NCBI RefSeq assembly: GCF_030272615.1
Contig: NC_081405.1
Span: forward strand, 603,551,177 to 603,615,176
Direction: 5' to 3'
Length of the DNA stretch: 64,000 bases
Source of the DNA: Cryptomeria japonica
Lineage: Eukaryota; Streptophyta; Pinopsida; Cupressales; Cupressaceae
Made by a program: the position numbers and the translations under genes. The notes below the pieces were generated by a model. That model was not told the origin of the DNA, ran no database searches, and saw only the letters and a list, made by a program, of their open reading frames with translations. Shown piece by piece: positions 1 to 11,274 of the stretch (position 1 is its first letter; the number at the start of each line of letters is the position of its first letter).

Positions 1-456
1 GAAACCATGTTCATGATAATTGGAACCTTAAAATGTCTGGTAATGATTTCTCTCATGTTTTGAGTTCCATGTGGTATCTACTTGTGGTATCTACTTGTTT
101 TAGATGGTTAATTGTGCTTAAAAAGCTGTTTGTTTTCAATGGAGTAGTTCATAATCATTGCTTCCCTATTAATGTGTGAAAACTATGTAATAAAGTTGAG
201 ACCTTTGAGCATTTATTTTGTGATTGTCCTTTCTCTTTTAATTATGGCCTTTAATTTTGGGCAGGCAATTAAGTTGGGTGGTAGGGAAGGCTTCAACAAG
301 GCTAAAGTCTTGTTTGGGTTTATCAAAAGCTTGTCGAATGAACTTATTAAATTTTGGTCTCTTCTAACTTGTGAAGTTCTGTGGCATATTTGGAAAGCAA
401 GAAATGATGAAGTATTTCAAGGTAGAAGAAGGCAGCTTGCTGACTCAATTTATTAG
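1..456 (+). pseudogene. LINE reverse transcriptase tail (zf-RVT region), relic
   Basis: The 3' end of a non-LTR (LINE) reverse transcriptase, broken by frameshifts. In one frame around 190-235 the translation reads VETFEHLFCDCPF, the zinc-binding zf-RVT signature found at the C terminus of plant L1-like pol proteins. In another frame 172-456 stays open and ends with LWHIWKARNDEVFQGR, matching the usual family ending of W-x-IWKxRNxxxF. The upstream part (about 115-170) also reads like the preceding HNxxC segment. No endonuclease or catalytic RT core is inside the window, so the element either enters from the left or was 5'-truncated. No poly-A tail or target duplication was found. The family call is good; the exact borders are not. 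Confidence 0.6.
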
Positions 457-3400
457 CTCATGATTTTTAATATTATGTTGCAGGTTTATTTTATCATGGA
501 GATCCCAAAGAGGATTTTGGATCCTTCTAAAAGAAGGCCTCTCGCTAGTCTACAAGGAGGAGATAGTCAATGTGCACTAATTTCCTCAGGGTTAGAAATA
601 ATATTAATGAAAATGAGCTACAATTATTGAAAGAATATATGAAGAGCAATAACATGATGGTGCCTGAAAAAGAAATGAAAGATTCAAATTTTAGCAGAAA
701 GCCCAAGAAACTGGTTATGTGTAAAGTGATAGTCAAAGACCTTAATGAAAAAGATGAAGTAGATCCCATAACTGGCACATACAAAATGGTATCCTTAAGA
801 AGAGAAGAATAAGAATAGGACAAAACTCCCGTCCAAGAGAGGACATCAGGAGTTGGGCTAGGTGACCCAACTCGAAAGAACTAATAATTATAAAGCCCAT
901 GTAAGGAAGAACTTTCTGTTAGGCAGAATTTTTAAAGGCAAAACATTTGACTTTGTGACCAAGAAAACCCTCAACAACCATCCCCAAATTCTAAATGACA
1001 AAATTATTACACATTTGGTGTGTGAAGTCTAGCAACAAGAATGAAAACTAGAAAACCAAAATCTATTTCATGTGCTAGAATCGCAGCAATAGAAAAAAGC
1101 AGGAGCAAACAGGGAAAGGATGTTTGTGTGTTTTCATGCAAGTGCTAAAGCTCCTTGCAAGGTCAATGGAAAAATCCATTTAGTTATTAGGATTGCATTA
1201 TAAATTTGTACCTACTTAATTTCATCAGGTGTAAGTCTAAACAATCAGTGTAGTTTTGCATTTGTACCAACTTACTTTATTGTAGTTTTGCATTTATAGC
1301 TACTTAATTTATTGTACTTTTGCATTTGGATATTTTAATTTTATGTAAAGATTGATATACTTATATAGGTTACTTCATAAAATAAAATAATATTAATATA
1401 TTAACATTTTAGTAAATTAATATTATTTATTTATCTTCTATTATTTAAATATTATTATATATTTATGATTTTTGTATGGTTTTTATGTTGCCATAACGAG
1501 TCCCAAAAAGAAATTTTTCATACTAGCATGCAATATTTATGTATCTGTCCAAGATTCTGATTCTTATTCAACAACTTAGTTTGACACAATACAAAAAAAA
1601 TGTGCGTGTACAACACAACATAACCTTGATCTCACTCACAAAAGCTGCAATAAGTTTACATGGTATGTCAAAGAATCTTACTCATGGTTAATTAAATCTC
1701 ATAGGATAGAATTAAATTTGAAAGGGGGAACTCCACTTGTGTACCTAGACACAACATATTACTGTTAGCATACGTATCCGTGAAATATTTTATCCCGCAG
1801 CTTACTGTTAATGTAATAATGCTAAATCATATTAGTATCTTGCAACCAGGCCATTTTTTCCTTATGGCAGAATAATAAATATTTGAATAATTAGGACTAG
1901 TACTGGTTGTAAAATTAGCGTCAGATTCCACTCCCTTCACCATGGTATAAATTAGAACACCAATATCTTTTGTATCAATTCTATTCCCTTATTTCTTTCT
2001 AATAATCAAAAGTTCATTCTGATAATCAAAAGCTACTTTCTAATTCCACTTGTGTTTGTGGTGAATATAGAATTTGCAGAAACAATCCATTTGGGTGTGC
2101 AAGTATCCCTATAATTTTGGGTTAAATCTTTATATTACTAATTTGCAAGCATTTTTGGATAAGATGCCGCTATTTTGCAAATCTCTAAATTTGCAGCATA
2201 ATCACACGATCACACCAGTGACCTGGATCTCACTCACAAAAGCTGCAATAAGTTTTTATGAATGAGGCAGTGTTAATAAAGTAAAGAGAAAAAATTACAT
2301 GGCATGCGCATTGTCATTAATCAACACTCATAGGATATAATATGCTTTAAAGAGTTAAATATATAATTATAGAAAATGATGAAGGAAAAATAGTTTGGCC
2401 TACTTCCTACTTAAAAAGTAAAAGACAAGCAGAAGAAAGAGACAGGAAGTGATTCTCATTGCTTACTCAATAACGCATTTATGAAGGCTGATTTTCCCAC
2501 ATTAGCAGAGCCCTGCAAACAATTGCATCCAGTGTGACAACGTAATAAAGGGAACAAAGCAAATACAGACCTATCCTACTACAATTTCAATATTCTATCA
2601 AGAAGATAAAATTATACAGCATTTAAGCCATTCCAAGAAGATCAAACACACCAATTGACAGGGATTGAATATCATATTAAAAATATTTTCAACGAATAGG
2701 AGACAATGGGAGCTTGATGCTTCTCCTGAATCTCATAACTATGCTATGTATATGGTAGAGTTGTAGAGATCCAAGTTTATTACAGGTTTGTGTTCATTTT
2801 GAGATGAAAAATATTTCTCAGAATTATTCTAGGTTCAAGATCCTTGAATTTAGGAACTGATTATTTTTTGGATTCTTTTCATATCTATTGAAGGAAGAAA
2901 TATGAAGCACTGAGTAAAACGTATAGCAATGAGTCATTGAGATGAAAATGACAGATAAAACATTCCTCAGGTTTATGTCATGACACGGCTTCAGAGATTA
3001 TCTTCAGAAACAACATATATATGACTAGAAAAAAAGATAAGATTCCTGAAGTTTTCAATTAATAAAATTCACTTTTGCTGAATAAAACAATCTAGCAACA
3101 TGAAGAAAAACCCAAGATATTAACCAAACTAGAGAGAACAGATACCCTTGAAGTTTACTTTCTTAGGTGAAACAATCTTCTCATGATCACTGTTAAGCTC
3201 ATACTACAACTCAAGAAAATGAAGTCTCTATAAACAATCAGTCAAAAAATATATGGAATTGTAGTACACATACGAAATTTTTCATATTGAGACATCCTTT
3301 GAATCAAAATCTTAAAAGTTCTTATGTTGTGACCCACACTTGAACTCTTTCATGATCATCAATGTCATTTTTGCTGTCTGTAGTCAGTGGCTTCCCAGCA

Positions 3401-3834
3401 TCAAGAAAAGGAGCTTTCCAACACATCTGGCAAGGCAAACATTGAAGCTTGGACAGGGGAGAAAAGGAAAACAATTTGTTTAGGAATGAAAAAATTGTTG
3501 GAATTGTTTGCCGTTGTGCCAAAAGCTCGAACTTTCAACACCCGATACAAACACCAGATTTAACCCAATCTAAAGGAGGCAGTTAAGCCATGTCACGAGT
3601 CCCCAAGGAGGTGCTGACCGCCAAGTCAACAATCTTCCCCTCAGCACCGACCGAACCTTCAGCACCAACTGAAGGGATACTCGAACTTGTCAGCTAGTGG
3701 AAGGTTATGCACCTCAATTAAGGAGCACAAGTTTTGCCAAAAGTAAAAAGAAGCACATCATGGTAACATGGCACATGGTTGACCAAAGAGAAAGACGAGT
3801 TAAAAATTGAAAAGATGTTGGCCAATGCAACAAA
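457..3834. other. Spacer without recognisable genes
   Basis: AT-rich sequence without supported coding potential. A short open frame at 570-812 (plus strand) encodes a charged 80-residue peptide that I do not recognise. It sits 100 bases after the LINE tail and could be LINE 3' sequence. Positions 1200-1330 hold three loose repeats built around TTTTGCATTT and ACTTAATTTATTG. Nothing else was identified. Confidence 0.5.
1628..2255. repeat. Pair of dispersed direct repeats (30 bp exact core)
   Basis: The same 30 bases, beginning GATCTCACTCACAAAAGCTG, occur at 1628-1657 and 2226-2255. Weaker similarity continues downstream in both copies (a short stretch around CTCATAGGATA). This suggests a decayed duplication of roughly 600-bp offset, or two copies of one small repeat. 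No terminal inverted repeats or target duplications were seen. Confidence 0.55.
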
Positions 3835-4188
3835 GTGTGCCACTCCAAAGAGATGAATAAATTAAAAAACTCAAAAGTTGCTGAGCAACATACGAGCACA
3901 CACCTATGTCCTGGAGTGCAAGCAAGATTCGAAAACCAAAATGTCGGAAAATGCCATGACACACACCCCTCCAACTGAGGAACATAAAGGTCATCAAAAA
4001 AGCCACTCAATGAAAGGGCATGCACCAGAATGAAGACAAACAAAAATTAAGTCAATAAAATTTTAAGTTCATACATTGACACATGCTATTGTTAAGGATA
4101 ACAAATCTTCACAATGAAAAAGTTGCAATCAGCATGCATGCGTGCACCATTGAAGGTATAAAAAAAAATTCATGTAAGATAAAAATGC

Positions 4189-4350
4189 TATTAAAATATT
4201 GTAATGTTTCTTTAATGGTCATCTTAGTTAGTTTAGATCGTTTCTAAATTCGTCGTTAGTTAACAATTGTTTCATTAAGAAACATTGTCTTTGTAAATCT
4301 ATATAAGGAGCCTTCGTCTCCTTTGTTTAATACATCGATTTACCATAACA
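4189..4350 (+). repeat. E1 5' LTR
   Basis: A 162-bp LTR. It contains AATGGTCAT near its start, a hairpin ACAATTGTTTC/GAAACATTGT (4263-4288) and a TATA box TATATAA at 4300-4306. It differs from the 3' copy at roughly a dozen positions, so the insertion is not recent. Confidence 0.85.
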
Positions 4351-4368
4351 TGGTATTAGAACAGGTCG
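4351..4368 (+). promoter_or_regulatory. E1 primer-binding site
   Basis: TGGTATTAGAACAGGTCG begins immediately after the LTR end. It matches the common plant TGGTATCAGAGC site (complementary to initiator methionine tRNA) except for C-to-T and G-to-A changes, so this copy is probably a poor priming template now. Confidence 0.7.
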
Positions 4369-5039
4369 ATGGGGTTTTTCAAAATTTGGCGAAGCCTCTT
4401 CTTGTTTGGAATTTTTTTCATAAATTTGTTTTTCGATATTTTATGAAAATAAAAATCAATGGAGAATTTGTGGGTTTTTGCGAGCGAATTAGCAAGTATT
4501 TTTCTCTTGTTTTTCGTTGAGGGTTTTTGTGGTTGTTTCTCTTCTACGCGCCATTTTTGGAGATTCTAGCCCATCTGCGTGCGTTTACTACTCGTGCTCT
4601 TGGCAACCCATGACTTCCATGTTTCCGCGCAGGTTTTCCGACAGGTTTCAATTTTGTGATGGCCCTGTGGACGAATTTTCCGCGACTACTTTTGGCGACC
4701 TGCACAATTGTGGGTGCGATTTTGTTCTCCGTGCACGCTTCTAGGTTTTTGCGCGTGAGAATTTCGTGTCTGCGACGAATATTTCTTCTGTGATCTCCTG
4801 CAACCACTACTTGTGTGACGGCAATATTTTTCCGACAAGGTTTTGTGCGGTCTAGTTTTGTATTGAGATTTTTCTTTTTTGCAGGTTGCATCCTTTTCTC
4901 AGCGTTTTTCCCATGCGAAGGGTTCTTTCGCCATTTTTGTTCTACGTGCCCGTTTTGTTTTCTGCGATCTACGTTTTGAGCCACGACCCGTGTGAAATCT
5001 ATGGCCTTTAAGCCGCGCGATCTCTATGGGTTGTTTATA

Positions 5040-5720
5040 ATTTTTTTCTTTACAAAAAAAAGATTATTGGTGGGTTTTTTTCTAAAAAAATATTCTGGGT
5101 TTAAATATTTTTTCCTCAAAAATATTTGGTGGGTTTTTATATTTTTTCTCCTTTAAAAAATTCTAAATGGGTTTTCTGATTTTTTTACCACAAAAAATCA
5201 TGAGGGTTTTTATAATTTTTTACTCAAAAATTATATTCTAGGTTTTCTAATTTTTTGCCACAAAAACTCATGTGAGGGTTTTTCATGTTTTTCCAACAAA
5301 AATGTGGTGTATCGTGTTTGGTTTTGATCGATTTTTCTCCTCTAAAATCATGTTTGGTTTTGATTGATTTTTCTCCTTAAAAATCGTGTCTGGTTTTGAT
5401 CATTTTTTCTCCTCAAAAATCGTGTTTGGCATTTTTGATTTTGTCCTCAAAAATCATCTGTAATTCACAAAGTTCGCGTGGGATTTTGGTTATTTGGGTT
5501 TATAATTTTTTCCTAAATATTATTGGTGCGTTTTACCATTTTTTCCACAAAACGAAGATGTATAATTTCAGCATCCAGGGTTTGGTGATTTTTTCCACAA
5601 AAATCATGGTTTCTCATAGCTGTTCTAGATCGCACCTAGAGTTGCTAGGGCAACAGTCTACACAATGGTTTGGAGATTTTCTCCTCAAAATCATGCTTTC
5701 AGTTTGAGAAGCTATTCTCG
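5040..5720 (+). repeat. E1 hairpin array
   Basis: About thirteen short hairpins in series. Each is a run such as GATTTTTT or AAATATTTTT, a pyrimidine loop (CCTC, CCAC or close), then the complementary A-rich arm. Stems reach 10 bp at about 5103-5127. Most units are followed by TG-GGTTTT-like spacers. Spacing is irregular, about 30-60 bases. The function is unknown. Confidence 0.7.
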
Positions 5721-5979
5721 ATACTTCTGGCTACAAGGAGGGATAGTTTTGTTGGATGAATCTCAGTTTGTTTTGGTTTTCTTGGTCATTTCCAAAGGTT
5801 TTGCAGAATCAGGGAAGGTCTCAACAGCAGGCTCATTTTGCAGAGCATTCTGAAGAGAAAGGGGCAGCTTTCTCTTTGCATTTCTGACCAGAAGGGGGCA
5901 GCCTTCTATGCATTTGTGACCAAGAGACCAGCAAATTGTCTTTTGTAGGGTAGTTAGAATGATGGCCATTAAGGGAGGG

Positions 5980-6141
5980 TATTGAAATATTGTAATATTT
6001 CTTTAATGGTCATCTTGGTTAATTTAGATTGTTTCTAAATTCCTCTTCAGTTAACAATTGTCTCATTAAGAAACATCATCTTTGCAAATCTATTTAAGGA
6101 GTCTTCGTCTCCTTTGTTTAAGACATCGATTTACCATAACA
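5980..6141 (+). repeat. E1 3' LTR with preceding polypurine tract
   Basis: A 162-bp LTR directly preceded by AAGGGAGGG (5971-5979). The arm ATGGCCATTAA at 5962-5972 can pair with TTAATGGTCAT at 6003-6013 inside the LTR, enclosing the polypurine tract. Confidence 0.85.
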
Positions 6142-6612
6142 AATGCAACAGCATGTGCAAGTGTGCACCATAGAGAAGGGAAAAAAAAATCATTAAAATC
6201 CAAAAATATGCAAGCCTATATAGGAGTGTGTGCCATGTAAAGGAAGAATGAATTTTGGTTTTAAGTTGAAGCTGTAGGTATGTATAAAGGCACGCACCAT
6301 AGAACAGCATAACATATTTTTCAAAATAGAAATCTGCAACTACACATATTGGCATGCAACATCATAGGGAGATGACCAAAATATTTAAGTCTAAATAGGC
6401 AGCCTGTTCTCCTTAGCAAGGTGGAACAAGTCTACAAGGTTCAAAAGTCATAATTCCATGATCCGGTGCATACATAAACAGATGAAAACTCTCAAAAAGG
6501 TTAAAGTTGCAACACCAATAGGTTTTGAGTTTTCAAAAAATGCGAGGCTGCTAGGAGGTGTGCACCATTTAATAGGCTGATCAATTTTCTTCCATACATT
6601 TTGGTGTGTGCT

Positions 6613-8029
6613 CTATAAGAGCAAAACGCATTCCATTTCGGATCTGCTAACGGGCACCCTTAATAAAGTGAGGAAAGTTTTTTCACCAACACAAAAAGGA
6701 ATTCAATGGCAGCAGAATTTCAGTGCAGAAATGAGAAGACTCTTGTTGGTCTTTCATTTTCAACATCTGCAGATTTTCAGATTGCCAGAGGAATGATTCA
6801 GCTGAGGGTCATCATTTCAATTATTTTATTGACAAAACAGCAGGGGCACTTAGGGTATTTAGCAGGGTTTTCTACATTGTGCAGAGTTTTCAATAAATAT
6901 AATCAGATATTCACACATTTGTAATCGGTGCCTAAGATTTTGAAGCAATTTTCAGTCATCATCCACATCTAATAAAAAGTTGTTCATATTCTCCAATGTA
7001 GCTAGGGTTTGGTGTTATAAGACTAGATAGTGACTATTTGCAGACTTTTCCCAGGGTTTTCAGCAGTATTTTACAAAAGACTTTCAGTCATCCACAGGCA
7101 AAATAACAGCAGTCATAAGAATGGATTTGTGTAAGTATTTTTCTGACTTTATTGCTGGAAATTTGAAATTATATTAAATATATAGTTAGTTTAGTTGATA
7201 TATTAATAAATATAAATAAACATATTTAGTAAAGTTATATAATTAAGTATGTTAGTTGTCCAGTGTTTTGGGTAAACAAAGGCTTTATAAAAGCAATATT
7301 TGAATATTGTAATGAATGGAAAATTAGTCACTGAAAAATGATAGGATCATACACCATTTTATTATCTGCAATAATGGTATAGTTTCAATTGTTTTCTCTA
7401 CTAGTTTCAACTGGATATCTGAGCAATGAATATGCCAGGCTTGTAGAATACATATCTGTAAGGTATTATTGCTAGCTAATCACATGCACTAGAATTCGCT
7501 GAAGGCAATAGACATGAGAAATGAAATGAGGTGTAGATTTGCTGCACAAATGAACTTGAAAATTGATTGATATTTTCTTAAATCTTGATGTTGAAGTTTT
7601 CAAAGGAGACTGCTGCAAATGATAATGTTTTGAGGTTCTGAAAAGTGACATAGAACTTTTCAAGTTGATTGCTGCAAGCTAGAGGAAGTGGTTTTATAGT
7701 CTATTTGTTGCACTTTTATGCCACAAGCATCTATTTCCATTGTCACATATATGCATATCGGAAAAAATGTTTAAATTTGTTTTATTTATTTTGAACCTGA
7801 AGAAAAGGTCATTGCAATTGCCCAAAAAGGAATTGTAGTTTTTAACTTCTGATAATGGCATTGCAAATTGCTATTTAACTTATCAATCAAGGCATTGAAC
7901 CTGCAGTTCTCAGAAAAGTTTCAACATAGGCATTGCCAAAAGTTTGGAAAATATGTTTGAAGTTCTTGAATGTTGAATGATGATGAAAACCTTGAAATAT
8001 GGCAGGGGAGTGTATTGTTTTGAGTATGA
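6613..8029. other. Spacer with an LTR relic
   Basis: No coding sequence supported. About 7170-7400 resembles 18311-18530: both carry ATAGTTAGTTTAGTTGATA, a TTTATAAAAGC box and GTAATGAATG-AAAATTA, in the same orientation. These look like remains of two LTRs from one family. I could not find matching primer-binding or target-duplication signals. Confidence 0.5.
7170..7400 (+). repeat. LTR relic, copy 1
   Basis: The segment shares a series of blocks with 18311-18530, including a TATA-like TTTATAAAAG followed about 15-25 bases later by GTAATGAATGGAAAATTA. That arrangement resembles the promoter and R region of an LTR. It is truncated or decayed, and no internal region can be assigned. Confidence 0.45.
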
Positions 8030-8130
8030 AAATTTTTTGATGTTATTGGATCGGACACGTATTCAAGTACAGGATCACGGGTACGGCAAAAAAAAAAAAT
8101 CCTTGGGTACAGGTACGAGTACGTCCGTGT

Positions 8131-8149
8131 ATATATATATATATATATG
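8131..8149. repeat. TA microsatellite in hAT1 end
   Basis: A short TA run just inside the left end of hAT1. The hAT2 relic has a much longer TA/TATG tract at the corresponding place (about 59205-59415). Confidence 0.7.
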
Positions 8150-8187
8150 TTCAAACATCAAAATTATAAAATATGAATTGTCAATAC

Positions 8188-8723
8188 TGTTAAAATTATA
8201 GCATCGACAGATAAAGAATCAACAATGAAATATATCAGTTTACCACCTCACTATTAATTATCATGATCAAATAAAGAATGCTTTCGATCTGCATGAATTA
8301 ATATCATATTGATTTCATTATCAATCGAGTAATGATCAATCAACATTGCTTACATTGTATATACGTCGAATACCTTTCTTATCGGCATATTAAACATACG
8401 TTAGTGACTACTTAACTAATAGTAAGTGACCATTCATAAAACGGTATTCATAATACTGTTTAAGTGCCATCGATGAGGAGGCACGTCTTGAGCGGACATG
8501 CCTCCACTTTGTGGAGACATGTCCACTCAAGACATGCCCCCCCGATACAAGTATATATGCAGACCCGATAAGGCAATATTGTGCAATTAAAATCGAACAT
8601 TCTCAGCCTTGTTTGGACCTGCAAAACACAGTCTTCATTAGAATCATAAATCACATATATTCAGAAATATTAATTACAATCTATCAACTATAAAATCTGA
8701 GAGGAGTACAATCTGCATTTACA
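8188..8723 (+). repeat. Copia 5' LTR
   Basis: A 536-bp LTR, TG...CA. U3 contains a 28-bp-arm hairpin (8480-8538) a few bases upstream of a TATA box (TATATATG, about 8552-8559). Confidence 0.95.
8480..8538 (+). promoter_or_regulatory. Long hairpin in copia U3
   Basis: Arms 8480-8507 and 8511-8538 are complementary at 25 of 28 positions around a TTT loop. All three mismatches are C/T-type transitions. The identical structure recurs in the 3' LTR at 13670-13728. It lies about 14 bases upstream of the probable TATA box. Confidence 0.8.
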
Positions 8724-8741
8724 TGGTATCAGAGCCAGGTT
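8724..8741 (+). promoter_or_regulatory. Copia primer-binding site
   Basis: TGGTATCAGAGCCAGGTT starts on the first base after the LTR. This is the usual plant copia site for initiator methionine tRNA priming of minus-strand DNA. Confidence 0.92.
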
Positions 8742-8809
8742 AAGGAGGATCCAAGCAGCGATCGAACTTGAGATATTCAGATTTAAATCTAAGTACATCA
8801 TATTCCTCT

Positions 8810-10075
8810 ATGGCGAGTGTAATCAGATTCAAAGATAGGCCATAAGGAGGAAATAACTTCTCATCATGGAAGTTCACGATTATGATGATATTAAAAGAGA
8901 ATAAAGTTGAGTCATTTGTGAAAGAAAATAAAGCAGAACCGGAGAATGATCCCGAGAAGACGACATGGATTGAAGGAAATGAAAAGGCCATGAAAATCAT
9001 AGTTGATGGAGTTAGAGATCATATCGTGCCAATCTTGACAAAACATGAGACCGCATATCATATGTTTAAGTCACTTGAAAGCACATACGAAATAAATAAT
9101 TCCAGCAGGACCTTGGCTCTAAAGAGAGAAATCAATCATATAAGTATGAACAAAGGAGAATCTATCAACGCATACTTTATGAGAATATCTGCACTAAGGG
9201 ATCAGCTATCAACACTTGGATACCAGATTGAAAGTAAGGAGCTAACACCTATCGCCTTAGATGGTCTACCAAATTCCTGGGAGACATTTGTTCAAGGCAT
9301 TAGTACAAGGTCTAAATTTCCAAAGTTTGACCGGCTAAGATCAGACTGCCTTCAAGAGGAATCGAGACAGACAAAGAAAGGATTCAATCAGAAGAACGTA
9401 GATGAAGATCTCCATGTCTTGAATGCTAATTCTCACAAGAAAGGAAAGAAGAAGAACTTCAAGAAGAGGAAAAGCCACCATGGGAAGGGTTCATCCAAGA
9501 AAGATGTTTCACAAATCCAATGTTTCAAATGCGATCAATATGGGCACTATGCAGTCAGATGTCCTGATAGAACAAAGCAACAAGCATCATTTGCCAAAGT
9601 AGGAAAGTCTAAGACAAAGCATGAATCCAAGAAATATGTATTCTACTCTGCACTTTCAAACCAAGTATCAATTAAATCCAACACTTGGGTTATAGATAGT
9701 GGATCATCAAGACACATCATTGGGTTCAGGGAACTCTTAGACTCCATGGTAGAAGAAACTGATGAGGAAGTGACAATTGGAGATGACGATACACATCCAG
9801 TTAGAGGTGTTGGAACATGTATCATCAAATTGAAGTCCGGTATCTCTATTCAACTCACCGAAGTATTGTTTGTACCAAGTATCAAGAGGAACTTGGTTTC
9901 CATATCTGCACTTGAAGACAATGGATATAGGGTTACCTTCATGGATAGTAAAGTGTTGGCATGGCCAAAGAACTCTACTATTAAGAAGGCTCAAACCATA
10001 GGTTATAGACAAGGATATCTATATAAATTATGTACTGAGCCAAATCTTGCCCTAATTCATGAAATTGCAGACTAA
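8810..10075 (+). pseudogene. gag: Copia Gag and start of protease
   Basis: The most plausible original start is the ATG at 8810 (MASVIRFKD...), in frame with the rest. It is followed by a TAA at 8843-8845, and translation is then open from 8846 (next ATG 8882) to 10075. The protein shows the NNFSSWKF start typical of copia Gag, a helical capsid-like region, a lysine-rich stretch and one CCHC zinc knuckle (CFKCDQYGHYAVRC, near 9522). The aspartic protease active site is WVIDSGSSRH (about 9688). Gag would form the cytoplasmic particle; the protease would cut the polyprotein. The frame ends shortly before the integrase zinc domain, where a shift occurs. Confidence 0.9.
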
Positions 10076-10574
10076 TGAAATATGGCATAGGAAATTAGGA
10101 CACCTCCATTTCCGTGCCCTATCTTCTATGGAAAAACTAGTCACGGGTTTACCCAAACTCAAACAATATCATTCAGGGGCATGCAAGGGGTGTGCCTTAG
10201 GGAAAAACACAAAAGGGTCTTTCCAAAGTAGTTCTAGTAAAACAAATGATGTATAAGAATTAGTCCACTCAGATTTATGTGGACCCATGTCTGTACCTTC
10301 TTTAGGGGGTTTCCTATATTATGTAATTTTTGTTGATGACTTCTCTAGAAATACTTGGATCTATTTCCTCAAATGTAAAGAATCTAAGGAGATCCTTAGA
10401 AGGTTTAAGGAATTCAAATCCCTTACAGAAAACTCTTTTGGGAGGAAAGTTATAACATTAAGGACAGACAATGGGAGAGAATACACATCAGATTATTTTA
10501 AAGAATTTTGTAAAAATGTTGGGATTAAGAGAGTTCACTGTACCCTACAACCCTCAACAAAACGGGGTTGCTGA
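10059..10574 (+). pseudogene. Copia integrase, N-terminal part
   Basis: This continues the polyprotein after a frameshift. 10059-10256 encodes the pre-integrase zinc domain, with WHRKLGHLHF and CKGCALGK supplying the His and Cys ligands. A TAA then interrupts (near 10253). The next segment has the first catalytic Asp in LVHSDLCGPM and the second in RTDNGREY. A further frameshift around 10540 moves the frame before the third catalytic residue. Integrase would insert the cDNA into chromosomal DNA; this copy cannot be made as one protein. Confidence 0.88.
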
Positions 10575-11253
10575 AAGGAAAAATAGAATCATTGTAGAAG
10601 CTGCTAGGGCAATGTTACTTGATCAAAACACAGAAACATCACTTTGGGCAGAAGCCTCTAGTACTATTGTTTACATACAAAACAGATGTCCTCACTCCCA
10701 TATTGATGACAAAACTCCTGAAGAAGCTTTCACTGGTGTAAAGCCAGACATCAGTCACTTGAGGATATTTGGTTGTCTTGTCTACATTCATGTGCCCAAA
10801 GAGAAAAGAACTAAGCTAGAATCTTCTAAGAGAAAAGGTATTTTTGTAGGCTATAGTGAAACCTCCCAAGCTTATAGAATATATGTGCCTGGTCAGAGAC
10901 AGATTGAACTAAGCACAGATGTAATTTTTGAGGAAGACATAGCTTATAAAAGAGCTAGAAATTCTATTGAGTCAGAAATTCAAACTTCCCCCATAGACCT
11001 AGAAGAGGATCCTGCCCCTGAGATTCAGAGGGAGTACCTTGAGGAAGATAGAAATGAAGAACAAATCACATCATTGGAAAATCCTAAGAAGAGACCACTC
11101 TGGGCTACTAAGACAATGAAAGAAGCAAAGACTTATGCAGCTCCGTCAGGGACTTTTAGAGAGAGTAAAAGACCTAAGAGATTCTCTAGTTATGTAGCTT
11201 TGATGAGTGAATTCATCAAATCAGAACCTGCTAATGTTATAGAAGCTCTCTAG
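10471..11253 (+). pseudogene. Copia integrase, C-terminal part and linker
   Basis: The frame is open from within the DDE core. The catalytic Glu lies in NGVAERKNR, just after the conserved PYNPQQ. It is followed by the ...IFGCLVYIHVP and KGIFVGYS motifs that mark the copia integrase C-terminal region. The end is an acidic linker before RT. It terminates at a TAG (11251-11253), and the next codons resume the RT domain in a continuous reading, so a single nonsense change separates the two. Confidence 0.9.
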
Positions 11254-11274
11254 CACCAAGTATGGAAGGATGCC

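Larger units (their letters stand above)
4189..6141 (+). mobile_element. E1: non-autonomous short-LTR retroelement (TATT...CA family)
   Basis: A complete 1953-bp element flanked by a perfect 5-bp target duplication, AATGC (4184-4188 and 6142-6146). Both LTRs are 162 bp, start TATTRAAATATTG and end CATAACA, so the termini are TA...CA rather than TG...CA. A primer-binding site resembling the initiator-Met type (TGGTATTAGAACAGG) follows the 5' LTR directly. A polypurine tract AAGGGAGGG abuts the 3' LTR. No gag, protease, RT or integrase is present. About 5040-5720 is an array of T-run/A-run hairpins. The element must be mobilised in trans, presumably by a copia-type partner. The boundaries are as firm as sequence alone allows. 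Confidence 0.88.
3835..6612. repeat. Degenerate ~61-bp satellite array, split by E1
   Basis: A core resembling GTGTGCACCAT recurs with even spacing: about 3835, 3896, 3958, 4018, 4079 and 4140. After removing E1 and one AATGC copy, the series continues at 6161, 6226, 6290, 6351, about 6475 (two periods) and then less regularly at 6558 and 6604. The step is 60-65 bases throughout, including across the insertion (62 bases). Units are strongly diverged, so this is an old minisatellite or satellite block. No coding function is implied, although several frames stay open by chance. Confidence 0.6.

Noticed and set aside
3714-4043. Minus-strand hydrophobic frame of 109 codons
   Set aside because: It falls inside the degenerate 61-bp satellite. 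Its openness is a side effect of repeated sequence, and neighbouring units do not preserve it.
4544-4984. Minus-strand 146-codon Lys/Arg-rich frame in E1
   Set aside because: It runs antisense through the E1 leader, is not matched in E2-E4, and has the composition of a reversed T/G-rich stretch.
5040-5720. CRISPR-like array (repeated short palindromes)
   Set aside because: Repeats are degenerate, spacing is irregular, there are no unique equal-length spacers, and the setting is a eukaryotic retroelement.
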